Notes under the pieces: model-generated
The model's database searches: none
Seen by the model: only the letters and a program-made list of their open reading frames with translations
Told to the model about the DNA's origin: nothing
Assembly (NCBI GenBank): GCA_014529385.2
Contig: CM043955.1
Span: 149,497,640-149,561,639 of the forward strand
From: Adiantum capillus-veneris
Taxonomy: Eukaryota > Streptophyta > Polypodiopsida > Polypodiales > Pteridaceae
Length of the DNA stretch: 64,000 nucleotides
Direction: 5' to 3'
Program-made: the position numbers and the translations under genes
Shown here: positions 1-10,001 of the stretch, piece by piece
Numbering within the stretch: the stretch's first letter is position 1
Layout: the number at the start of each line of letters is the position of its first letter

Positions 1-1680
1 CTTCTTTGATGACGACAGCTAACCAAATGATAGAGGAAGTAACGAAGAGAATGCATGTGAGATTAAATCCGGTGATGAGACAGTCTCAGACGAGTAAATG
101 TGACATATGTGGGGGGGATCACCTGACGCCGTGGTGCACACAACAGCCGAGAGCACCAGTTGCAAATGGACGAGTATTGAAATGGTGCGCAATAGAGCAA
201 AAATGGACGAACCATGGCACGGATGAGTGTTTTTACAACAAAAACTATGTGAGGGAAAGGCCGTATGGACCTCCAGCAGGACCACCCCAGCCACCTCCTC
301 CAAGATATCAAGTTGGGCCAAATGTGAATATGGTAGCAGGAGCAAACAGACCTCAACCTGTGTTGGGTCAACAACCTCCTCTACCACAGGAAAATAGGGC
401 CATGATTAGGTATGCTCAACCTTATGAAGCATCACCAGGAACAAATAATACACCTCAAATTTCTTATTACGAGGAACCGAATGAGCCTTGCGTAACTGAA
501 CCTGAACCACAGATGTTAGCAGACGAAGCCTATCAATCGTGGGAAAATAACGAGGGTATGGCACCACCAACGTATGTAGCACAACCTTTGAGGGATCAAT
601 ATTTGGTGGACGAAAGAACGCTAATGTTCATTGCGAACCAGAACTACAAACCAAGAGGATATCCTAATAGGGCGGGACAACCTATGGGACCACCTCCTCA
701 AAATCAACCACCAATTGGACCGTGCTATAACTGTGGAAGTTCAGATCATTGGGAGTGTAGTTGTCCTTTCAAGGGTGAAAGAATGAAAATTTTTGGGTTT
801 TGTGACGGGTGTGGTGTGAATCACATACTGCCAGATTGCCCAAGCAATCCGAACAACAAGGGAAAAGCAACTATGGATATTGTGGGGGTGTTACCAAGTG
901 CAAGCAGTGGATCAGAAACCGAACCCATGATCCAGATCAATGCGGTAACCAGAGCCCAAGCCAAGGACTTAGAGAAAAACAAGCCATTGGAATAAAAGGT
1001 CGAGTTGCCAATACCCACAGAAAACGAGAGTTTATCTGTGAGAACACAACGAAATCTTGGAAGGCAAAACGAGACAGAATGAAAACAAGAAAGATAAAAA
1101 CCCAAATTGCCATGCAAAATGAATTACATGAAACGAAAGAGCAACTGAAACAAGAGAGAGATAGTAAAACTGCTTAGGACAACAACAAGCCAAGGAAAGC
1201 ATCCTCAGGGGGATCAGTCTTGGTTGAGAAAGTGCTAGAGCCTTTAGATGCTCTATTACAAGCGTATGAAGCAAGGCTAAAAACAAACCAAACCTTAGAT
1301 CAGAGATGGTTGACTTATCCTCAACCAGAAGTGGAAACAAAGCGTTTGGAAATGTGTAAACACCTTATTGAAACAGCCCAGGCATTGATGGAACCTAATG
1401 CGATTAGAACCCCAGAACAAGAAGTGCTGATTCACAAAGAGCGAGAAAAACTGAAGATCAATGAATCAGAACATGTAAACGGACCCAGGCTTGAAACGAT
1501 ATTGTCATTGGATCACTAAGTCAATGACTATAATGCCAATTCCAGAAGTGGAAGAACCATGGCCGCAACACTTATGGAAAACCATTAGAAATAGAAAGAA
1601 CGGAAGCGCGACGTTACAGTCTGCACCAATTGCTGAGGTTAACATGGACAACGAATTTTATCCAGGAGATATAAAATCGT
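1..1680 (+). pseudogene. gag: Element A gag, 3' part (nucleocapsid and linker)
   Basis: This is the C-terminal part of a Gypsy gag. The frame open to 995 holds zinc knuckles CDICGGDHLTPWC, CYNCGSSDHWECSC and CDGCGVNHILPDC. The first and third have CX2CX3HX4C spacing, one residue shorter than usual. Between the first two lies a block (KWCAIEQKWTNHG, then EC) almost identical to element B at about 22090. Proline-rich linkers separate the knuckles. The frame then shifts: a Lys/Arg/Glu-rich helical stretch (about 970-1177) and a segment containing LDALLQAYEARLK (1220-1519) both align with element B at 22961-23494. At least two frame changes and several stops mean it cannot make one protein. The capsid region lies before the window. 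Confidence 0.85.
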
Positions 1681-1683
1681 TGT

Positions 1684-3309
1684 ATGGAGATGCAAGAATG
1701 GAGGTTTCGATGGAGAGCAAAGCTCAAATCCCTGAAAACCTTGCCTTCATTTATAGGTGAACACGAGGCACAATCGGAGATAAGATTAGTTCCATCCCAG
1801 ATGAGAGCTATTCCACAAATGATTGACTCAAAAAGTCTTCAAGAGATGCTATCGACACCTGCAACATGCACAATCACACTGTCAAAACTCTTGAGAGTCA
1901 GACCACACCTATGGGAAGACGTGGGAAAACATTTGAAGAACAAAGGAATAAAGATTCCTCTTCAGAAAAATCCAACGGTAGAAGAAAACAAACGAGAAGG
2001 TCAACCTAAAGCCCAACCTGTGCCCATAAACAAGGTCGGAGATTACTGTGAAGGTGAGGAAGGTAATACAACCTTACCTGTCAAATATTAGGATATAAAG
2101 ACGATAGCTATCCTAAATAGTGGGGCGGGAGTTGCGATTGCTACAAAGCAAATCTGGGAGAGATGGGGTCGTCCAGCTCTCAGAAAGACAAGAATGAAAC
2201 TGCAACTCGTAGATCGGTATGTAGAGAGACCATTGGGAATCCTATACCAAATAGTTGTAACTTCGTGTGCAATTAACTATGAGCACACCTTTGCCGTGGT
2301 AGACTTCAGGAAAATGAACAACTTTGACATTATTTTGGGGCGACCTTTTATGCATCAACTCAAAATGATACAAGATTGGGGGTACGACCAAATTTACCTA
2401 AGGCATGAGAAGCTAATAACGAAAATCAACATGAAGGATCACAGCTATAGAGACGTTGCAAAAACACCACTGCAAGAATTTGATTCAACCACAGTGATTG
2501 GAAAAGAAATACCTGCGTGGTTACAAACGAAAGCACATGTCTGGATGTGTGGAGCATCTGATTGTGGAGACTTAATCAAAGCGGAATGTGTGTTAAAAAG
2601 GTCCGTAGAAGATGAGGCTTACCTCCCTGAACATTTATTTGAGCCATTTGGGTGGACTCAAATATTATCAACCTTGGATATATGTGTTAATGAATGCACG
2701 CCTACAAAATTTTTTGATGATGAGGGATACGACCTAGTAACGTTGCAAATGGCTAGCGTCATCCTTGAGTCAGGATCAGAGAGCGAGGAACAAGAAGAAT
2801 CACTACGTGAGACTTAGTGTAAAAGAATAGTTGATGAGATATCTGTGGTGGGCGATAGGAATCAAACAAAGGAGGAATTCACGAATTCACTAAGCGATGA
2901 TCTTCCATCACTGGGTGATGAAATCCAAATGATAAATGCTGATGACGGAAGATCAAGTGGATCAGAGACAAATGGGAAGTATATATCGAGACCGGGCAAG
3001 TTTTACGAGTTTCCTAACCAAAAACCTAGTCGACAAGAGCGATATAGATCAAAGAGAACCAGGAAATCAAGAGCGAATGAGCATAAACCCATGTCTCTTG
3101 TCAATGACAAAACGGGATATCTAAGGCTTGTAAAAGCTGACGATTGTGTCAAAGACAAGGTCACTGGCCGGTTTATCAAAACTAAACCATGGAAAAACAA
3201 CAAGAAGAACAAGCGTGAAAAGCAAATGACTGAGACACATAAGGAGGGGGAAAAAAGGTCTAGAATGACCAAAACAGAGAGGAAAACAACGTACAATAAG
3301 CTCAAATAG
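1684..3309 (+). pseudogene. pol: Element A protease 1 (retropepsin) and acidic/basic linker
   Basis: This is a retropepsin-like domain that would cleave the gag-pol polyprotein. A single reading frame runs through 1684-4026 and is broken by TAG stops near 2091, 2817 and 3309. The catalytic motif near 2116 reads ILNSGAG where element B has ILDSGAG, so the catalytic Asp is changed to Asn by one G-to-A step. The flap and core follow, then IILGRPFMHQLKMIQDWGYD (about 2330-2390), typical of the ILG strand of these proteases. Downstream are a segment ending in a Cys-containing motif and a charged linker (2845-3309) rich in Lys and Arg that aligns with element B at 24677-25168. Confidence 0.85.
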
Positions 3310-3336
3310 ACCCTCAAAGACATATGGACAAGTGAA

Positions 3337-5098
3337 ATGGAAATAGATGAGGACACGAATTCTGACAAGATGGATGTGCCGTCCCATTATAAGAACTATA
3401 CCATACAAGATAGAAGAATCATAGTGCAGCAACCGATGAGAGAATTGAAGGAACCTGGTACATCATACGACGGTTCTAAAAAAGCCAAACGAATAGATCT
3501 AGTAGAGCCAGGAGAAGATCCAAAACCTGCATATATTGCCACAGATCTTACTGAAGAAGAGGAAGAGCTTTGGATAGCTACTCTAAGACAATATAGAGAT
3601 GTGTTTGCATGGTCATACAAAGATCTTAAGGGGGTGGATCCAAGTATCTGTCAAGACAGAATACCCCTTAAGAATGACGCCAAACCAAGCAGACAATGTC
3701 CTTATACTTACAATGAGACATTTGCAAGGAAGATCAAGGAGGAGATAGATAAGCTGAAAGAGGCAGAGTTTATTTACGAAATTGAGCACACTGACTGGGT
3801 TTCACCCATTGTGGTGGTCCCAAAGAAAAATGGAAATTTGAGAGTGTGTGTCAATCTCAAGAAAGTAAACGCTGCTACAATTCAGGACAACTATCCCCTA
3901 CCCATTACTGATAATGTAATAGAAAGAGTGGCAGGAAAAGAAGCTTACAGTTTCTTATGGCTTTTCGAGCTACAACCAACTCACAATAAAGCCAGAGGAT
4001 CAGCACAAGACGGATTTTGCAACTGAATGGGGCATTTTTGCATTCAGGGTAATGGCTTTTGGCTTAACGAATGCACCAGCCACATTTCAGAGGCTCATGG
4101 GTCATGCTTTTAAAGAATATCTAAGACAGTTCTTAGAAATTTACATGGATGACTTGTGCGTTCACTCTCTCGTAAGATTGGAGCACATAGAGCACTTGAC
4201 CAAAGTGCTCAACAAATGCAGACTGTATCAGATTTGCCTGAATCCGGAGAAATGTGTCTTCATGGTAAGACAAGGAAAAATATTGGGACATATAGTGTCC
4301 AAAAATGGTATTTCGACAGACATGGAGAAGATCAACGTAATTGTTGATCTACCACGACCAGTAAAGGTAAAGGAGGTACCGGCATTTATGGGCCATTGTG
4401 GATATTATCTTCGCAGATTTATCTACTCATACGCTATAATTTCAAAACCACTTTACGCGTTGATAACTAAATTTGAGTGGACAGACGAGTGCGAGAAAGC
4501 TTTTCAAACTTTGAAGCAAAGATTGATATCCGCCCCAATTTTGAAGGCTCCGGATTGGAAAAAGATATTCCACGTCCACGTAGATGCATCAACATATGCT
4601 ATAGGATGCATACTTGCACAACCTGGAGAAAACAACATGGATTTTCCAATCAGTTACACCAGTAGACAACTAAATAGTGCCGAGAAGAATTACACAACAA
4701 CTGAAAGGGAGGGTTTGGGTATGATCTTTGCTGTGAAAAAGTTTAGACATTACCTACTTTCTAGTAAATTTGTATACTTCGTTGATCACCAAGCACTGCT
4801 GTACTTGGTAAACAAACCTTGCAGTACGGGGCGGATTGTACGATGGTTCATCATACTGCTTGAGTTTGACTTCACGGTTGTAGTAAAAAAATGAACTACA
4901 CACCAAACAACGGATTATTTATCTAGAATGGTGCATGGAGAAAACCCTGTAGGAGTTGATGATGATTTGCCAGATGCATATCTCTTCAACATAGAAATGG
5001 TTCCAAGATGGAGTGAGGATGTAATTCCTTTGTTGACTATTGGGTCATTGAATTTGACAAGACAACCATCTACCATTGCAGCATCTAGACATTGGTAA
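3337..5098 (+). pseudogene. pol: Element A reverse transcriptase and RNase H
   Basis: This is the Ty3/Gypsy reverse transcriptase that would copy element RNA into DNA, followed by RNase H. The RT fingers (WVSPIVVVPKKNGNLRVCVN, near 3800) lie in the frame ending at 4026. A frameshift and small deletion near 3955-4030 remove the FSGYNQ region. RT resumes at 4052 with AFGLTNAPATFQ and an intact catalytic YMDD near 4144. RNase H shows HVHVDAS near 4575, TEREG near 4700, VDHQAL near 4785 and, after a TGA at 4894, DYLSR near 4915 where B has DHLSR. The frame then reads on to a TAA near 5096. Catalytic residues are mostly present, but the frame is broken. Confidence 0.9.
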
Positions 5099-5345
5099 TG
5101 CTGACTGGAAGGCTATATAAATAGGGATCGGATCAAATCCTTAGGCTTTGTGTTGAATCAAGTGAACAGGACTTGTATCTACACCAGTCTCATGTGCAAA
5201 CAACGGGGATTCACAATGGGCATGCACAGACGTATCAAAGATTGATGAGAATGGGTGTATATTGGCCGAAAATGCAACAAAGTGTTCATAAGCATATCAA
5301 ATCATGTGTTATCTGCACTTTTCAAAAGCCGATAGAACACGTGAC
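5097..5345 (+). pseudogene. Element A connector plus H2C2 zinc module, copy 1
   Basis: This is a connector (equivalent to the LxWLYHxGxDQILRLC region of element B) followed by an integrase-type HHCC zinc-binding module. Visible ligands are His in SHVQTTGIHNG (5190-5215) and the pair in SCVICTF (near 5305-5320), with GVYWPKM between them. It normally sits once at the N-terminus of retroviral-type integrases and binds zinc. Here it is followed within about 100 codons by a second, better conserved copy. The frame is broken upstream by stops near 5096 and 5120. Confidence 0.75.
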
Positions 5346-5750
5346 TCTATTCAAATTATCTGTAGCACCCCGATGGAGTAACTACATTGTAGAATACCTC
5401 ACCACCGGAATACTGCCTGAAGGGATGAGTAGATCACGTATCAAAACGATCACGAAAGAGGCAGAAAACTATGTATTGATTGAGGACAATCTTTACAAGA
5501 GGAAAAGACAATCAATTGAGAATGTGTGCGACGGAAGAGGAATACGTTCCTATCTTAGAGCAAGCACATGGCGGACAGGCTGGAGGACATTTCTCAGCTG
5601 ACAAAATGGCCAAAGCAATTCTTATTGCTGGCACATGGTGGCCTACACTATTCATGGATGCCGAAGAGTTTGTGAAACGATGTGACGATTTCCAGAGGAC
5701 AAAGATTCCTAGAGCACGAGATGACATGCCCTTGAGACCAATGATGGGGG
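5346..5750 (+). pseudogene. Element A connector plus H2C2 zinc module, copy 2
   Basis: This is the second connector plus H2C2 module. The connector reads YVLIEDNLYKR, then DNQLRMCATEEEYVPILEQAH across a frameshift near 5500. The zinc module runs from AHGGQAGGHFSADKMAKAIL to WWPTLFMDAEEFVKRCDDFQR. His, His and the first Cys are present, but the last ligand is Phe (CDDF) where element B keeps CDAC. It leads directly into the catalytic core (KWGIDFVG), so this copy occupies the canonical integrase position. Comparison with copy 1 and with both copies in element B indicates an old tandem duplication. Confidence 0.8.
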
Positions 5751-6270
5751 CAAGAGCGTTTGCAAAATGGGGAATAGATTTTGTAGGACGATTGCGCCTC
5801 CTGGATATAAAACGCATGCTCAATACATTATTGTGGCAACAGATTATCTAACAAAGTGGGTTGAAGCGAAAGCAACAACCAAAAATGATGCAAAAACGAA
5901 AACACAGTTTTTGTATGAGTACATTTTCACCAAATATGGCTTACCAATAGAGATAGTCAGCGATAGAGGGACTCATTTCTTCAATTGAGTGATCGAATTC
6001 CTATTGGATGAATTCATGGTAATTCACAAGAAGTCAACTCCCTATCATCCACAAGCTAACGGCCAAGCAGAAACTACAAACAAGATTTTGGTGACAATTC
6101 TCACGAAAATTGTTAGTGAATCGAGAGCCGACTGGGATCAGAAGCTGCATTCAGCTTTATGGGCATATAGAGTAGCGTACAAAACCTCAATCGGAATGAC
6201 TCCGTTCAACATGGTTTATGGAATTCAAGCGATTTTGCCTTTGAATTTCTTATCCCCACACTTCGGGTAG
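5751..6270 (+). pseudogene. pol: Element A integrase catalytic core
   Basis: This is the DDE integrase core that would insert element cDNA. The first Asp is in GIDFVG (near 5775), the second in SDRGTHF (near 5960) and the catalytic Glu in NGQAETTN (codon 6070-6072), so the triad is present. There is a frameshift near 5800 and an in-frame TGA at 5986-5988, and the frame closes at 6268-6270. The sequence aligns along its length with element B 27715-28210. Confidence 0.9.
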
Positions 6271-6287
6271 CTAAAGAATTAGAATGA

Positions 6288-7871
6288 ATGGGCCATGAAT
6301 TATCCAATCAAATAGATATCCTGGAAAAACTGGATGAAACTAGATTGAGAGCAGTTGCATCAATATACAAGCAAAAACGAAACATGAAATCATTCTTTGA
6401 TCAACATGTTATAAGTAAGGAATTTGCTACGGGGGATTACGTCTTAATGTATACCCTGAAACAACATTCTCAAAAACTGAAAAAGCGAGGCAATGGACCC
6501 TATGTGATTCATGAAATATCATCTAGCGGTGCCATTAAGCTTGCGACATTAGAGGGAGAGGAGATGCCTAATTGGATTAGTGGCTGCAGATTAAAGAAGT
6601 ACAACCTACAACTAACCTCAGAGATGCTTGTCAAAATCCACGATGCGAAGGAGTGCAAGAACAAAGCAAATGAGACAAAATCTCAAGCACAGGAGGAGGC
6701 CAGAATCAGGATTTTAAAGCGGAAACAGAAATTACAACAACAAAGACTTCCTCAACCATCAGATACGGCTCAAATTCCTCTTTCTATAATTCACACTGAC
6801 GAGCAATGGGAAATAGGAATCGATGCTCGCATCAATGTCAGACTTTCGAATGGCAGATATCAACGAGCATTGATCGACACAGGGGCAAGAGTCAATGTGG
6901 TCAACTTCTCCACTTACAAAATGCTTACCGATGGACCCCTAGTGCAATCCACACGAGATTTACAAGCCGCAAATGGGGCAACAATGCCAACATTGGGGAT
7001 AGTAAACGTACCAATCAATATTGATGAAAATAGTTGTCCTCATCAATTTTTCGTAATGAAAGACGGAGAAATCAGAGAATCACTATGTTTGGGAGTTCCA
7101 TGGCTGAGAACGTACAATGCAGTTACCGAATGGTCAGGACATGCGCTGATGTACACACACAACTCCAACACGTACATGACTCCATTCGCCAAAACAGATC
7201 ACTCGTGGCCGATTATCCCCATCGACAAAAAGCAATCAGCTCATCAGCCAGAAACACCGAAAACGGCTGTTCGGAAAGTATGGATAAAGAAAACCGTCAT
7301 GCAGAACAAACAGAGACAGATATGGCTACCCAAGGCACAACTCCCGATGAAAGCAACACCATATCAAAGACCTTCAGGAGCTAATCCAGAGTGGAAATGG
7401 CAACCAAAGCTGGAGACAACCAAAAATTCAGCGACAAAAATCGAAGGGAAACCAAAAAGTCCACACAGAAAGCCTGAACTAACAAAATGGCAATGGAAAC
7501 CTAAGAAAATTCAGGAACCTACATTAAAATCGGCAAATATGAAACAAACTGAATACAAATGGGTTCCAAAAATAGTTGCCATAAAAAAACCAACAATCAA
7601 GGAGAGAGCAATCAAACTGCAAGCTCTTCTGTTCCATAAACAGCTAGCCTCGCCATCCAAAGCCACCGAATATTACATTCAGTCCCTGCATCTTGCACAA
7701 CACTTTGTTTCCCAATGCATTGTCTCAAACATGAGGATAGGGCCACATTACACGGCCGTGCATAGACACAGATTTCAAAACCCATGCACATGCACACAAC
7801 CTTCGTACGGGACGACTCAGTTTAGGAAGGGGGGAGTAACTGCTGAATCTAGTAGGAGTCAGGACCATTGA
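6288..7871 (+). pseudogene. Integrase GPY/F tail, second retropepsin-like domain and W-x-P-K repeat tail (element A)
   Basis: This is one uninterrupted 527-codon frame. Residues about 1-110 are the integrase C-terminal part with the GPY/F motif (GNGPYVIHEI) and CRLKKY. No chromodomain is seen. Residues about 165-300 form a second aspartic-protease-like domain: LIDTGARVNVVNFSTY (catalytic Asp codon 6876-6878) and, about 75 residues on, SLCLGVPWLRTYN, matching the ILG strand. The rest is Lys-rich with repeated aromatic-Pro-Lys motifs (VWIKK, IWLPK, KWQPK, QWKPK, KWVPK). It ends with a short Cys/His-containing tail just after the internal polypurine tract. Elements B and G carry the same post-integrase protease domain. 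Its role is unknown; processing or RNA/DNA binding is a guess. Confidence 0.85.
7824..7836 (+). promoter_or_regulatory. Internal polypurine tract of element A
   Basis: The tract AGGAAGGGGGGAG is identical to the 3' polypurine tract of the same element at 38282-38294 and to the internal tract of element F at 45971-45983. It lies at the end of the pol reading frame, far from the 3' LTR. It could prime a second plus strand, as central polypurine tracts do in lentiviruses and Ty1. Confidence 0.75.
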
Positions 7872-7882
7872 GGGGTCCAACG

Positions 7883-7896
7883 TGTATATATGTACA
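7883..7896 (+). promoter_or_regulatory. TATA-like motif after the internal PPT (element A)
   Basis: TGTATATATGTACA lies about 45 bp after the internal polypurine tract. Elements B and F have comparable motifs at similar places. It is a possible core promoter for a separate ORF2 transcript, but only the motif is seen. Confidence 0.35.
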
Positions 7897-8787
7897 TAAT
7901 ACGTGTGTTTGTTGTTTTTTTTCATTTTTAGAGTTCAATTTCGAACAAATTTGATCAACATATGGCATTTTTAGTGTTTTTATCATCCAACCAGCATAGT
8001 AATGAGCTGTAATGACAAAATCTGGAGCATTGGGATGCTTCTAGTGAAAATATATGCTTAGGGGTGAGTATAATAATTTTTGGCTAATTTTCGCCAGTTA
8101 ATAAGTATTTTCAATTTATTTTGTTTGATTTTCGTTAATAATCTTCCCAAAAATAAAAAAATATCGCCACAGTATCGGAATCACGTTCTGGAAGCAAACG
8201 TCGAAGTATCATGATAGGGTTATCAAGCATGGAAGATATGAAGCTAATCTGAAGATGTCGAATTTCAGCCTTAATGATCATGACCACATTTCGCCAGAAT
8301 CGCATCAAATGGTCACACGACGCCATAATGACGAATGGTTCGACCCACAAATGGTATGCAGATTATATCGGGATCAAGGTAAGGAAAATCAGCCCTATGT
8401 CACGAAAACCTCGGGAAGATATGGGTCAGGTAGGCCAAATTCTAGCTCATTGTTCATTGTCACATTTTGAGAGAGAAGAAGAGAGCTTCTTGACCTAGAG
8501 TGAGCTGCCACATTTCTACCCCATACGGACGATCGGAGCCAGCATTTCATATCAGATTTCACAGGTATGTTCCTTATCAAGTAAAGATCAAGTCTATTAC
8601 GCATGCAAGCGCGAATCATTGCACAAACGGGCGAATGGATCAAATCAAAGTTGGATTGTGTCAAATAGGTCAAGGGCCCTTAGAGGCATCATGACAAAAC
8701 TTTTTCAAGGACAGAACACATCAATGTGCTCCCCACAATGCCAAGAACCAGGCCATATGATCAGATCTCAGTTTGGTGGTGGTACAA

Positions 8788-8799
8788 CGATCGCGATCG
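8788..8799. repeat. Palindrome copy 1, element A spacer
   Basis: CGATCGCGATCG is a perfect 12-bp palindrome followed by GTGCCCCC. It is the same motif as at 9794, with a related one at 9520 and a degenerate one in the LTR at 38856. Confidence 0.8.
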
Positions 8800-9511
8800 G
8801 TGCCCCCAGTTGCAGGTTTTAGAAAATTTGGCTTAGCCCAGGCTTAGAACTCAATGAGTGATACACTCTCTTGAATTTTCATGAAAAATGCACAAATTTT
8901 GCTCATGGAATGGGCCAAATTTATCAAACACACCCGAATCGGGAAATTTGACCTACAACTACCAAAATTGGACTGAAAATTATGATGGGTGGTTTGAAAG
9001 GCATACCTGTCCGACTAGGAGTCAACATAGTAGTAGAAAACCCTGAATGGAGCTCAGGATCTCCTACCAGAACGGAGATGACCATTTCAGTCTCGAGTGA
9101 TCACACAAGGGAAGAATTTGGCCGAACTAATGTCAAAGACTAAAAGGCGACTTAGAGATGCCCAATTATTCCATTGGTATCCAAAGAATGCCTGAAAAAT
9201 GCACAAGTCTGGAAAATCTCCAAAGACGGGGTAAAAAGTGCCTGATCAAGTCAGAATCAGACAGCGGAGTAGGCTCATGATAGCAACACATCATGGAAGC
9301 AGTAGAAGCTCAAAAACTAACATCAACTAACTCCAAGCTCCAACCAGAATTCATCAGGAAAACCAAATATGGTTAGACTTAGTAAAATAAGGTCAAACAG
9401 TGAAAAATTGCTCTAATTGTTTCATTTTAAGTCCAAACTTGAAAATAAATCATCAGTGGGCTAGGCAGGCATAGGGGACCAAAGCCATCCAGTTTTCACC
9501 CAAAAAATCCC

Positions 9512-9539
9512 AGGTACTACAATCGCGATTGGTGTACCT
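9512..9539. repeat. Palindrome copy 2, element A spacer
   Basis: The core CAATCGCGATTG (9520-9531) is a perfect palindrome. The outer arms AGGTAC and GTACCT extend it to an imperfect 28-bp palindrome. Confidence 0.8.
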
Positions 9540-9793
9540 CAGCATCAGATTTTGACCAAAACCTAACAGATCTCTTGTACACATCTTGTTCAAGTCACAC
9601 ATCAAGTTTCAAGCCAATTGGACATCAAAAACCCATGAAAAATCAAAGTCTAGTCCAAAACTCCCTTGTAACCCAAAAATTGGGACTTATAAACTCAAAA
9701 GTGGTTCAAATAAAAGACAGAGTGGACCAAAATGACCCTCTAGCTATCAGCAAACCACTCATGTGATCAAATCTCATTTTGCCCTCTGTACTA

Positions 9794-9805
9794 CGATCGC
9801 GATCG
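9794..9805. repeat. Palindrome copy 3, element A spacer
   Basis: CGATCGCGATCG is flanked by GTAC on the left and GTGTACCTC on the right, as in copy 2. Confidence 0.8.
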
Positions 9806-10001
9806 GTGTACCTCAGGCCCAAATTTGGCTCATATTTCAATCAGACATAGCTCTAGTCTTCCTAGTCCCACTGGTGAAATATGGACAAGAATGGATGAGA
9901 TTTGTCCAAGTTATGATGAGTTTTAACTTTTGAACTGCTTTTTACTAAAAGTCTAGATGCTACTGGTTGCGAAAGGAAAATCCTGACAGCTTGTGATTCT
10001 A

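Larger units (their letters stand above)
7872..10001 (+). other. Post-pol spacer of element A
   Basis: This 2.1-kb stretch has no credible reading frame and lies between pol and ORF2. It contains three copies of a palindrome centred on TCGCGA (8788, 9512, 9794). A stretch near 8470-8510 (GAGAGAG, then AGAGCTTCTTGACCTAGAGTG) resembles the post-pol spacer of element B near 30700. It therefore corresponds to the 30026-32648 spacer of B. Confidence 0.6.

Noticed and set aside
7837-8700. An ordinary 3' LTR of element A starting right after the polypurine tract at 7824
   Set aside because: No second copy of this sequence follows a 3' tract or precedes a gag in the window. Element F shows the same tract inside a proven LTR pair, and ORF2 and a different LTR end element A at 39201. 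It remains an alternative, to be tested with intact copies.
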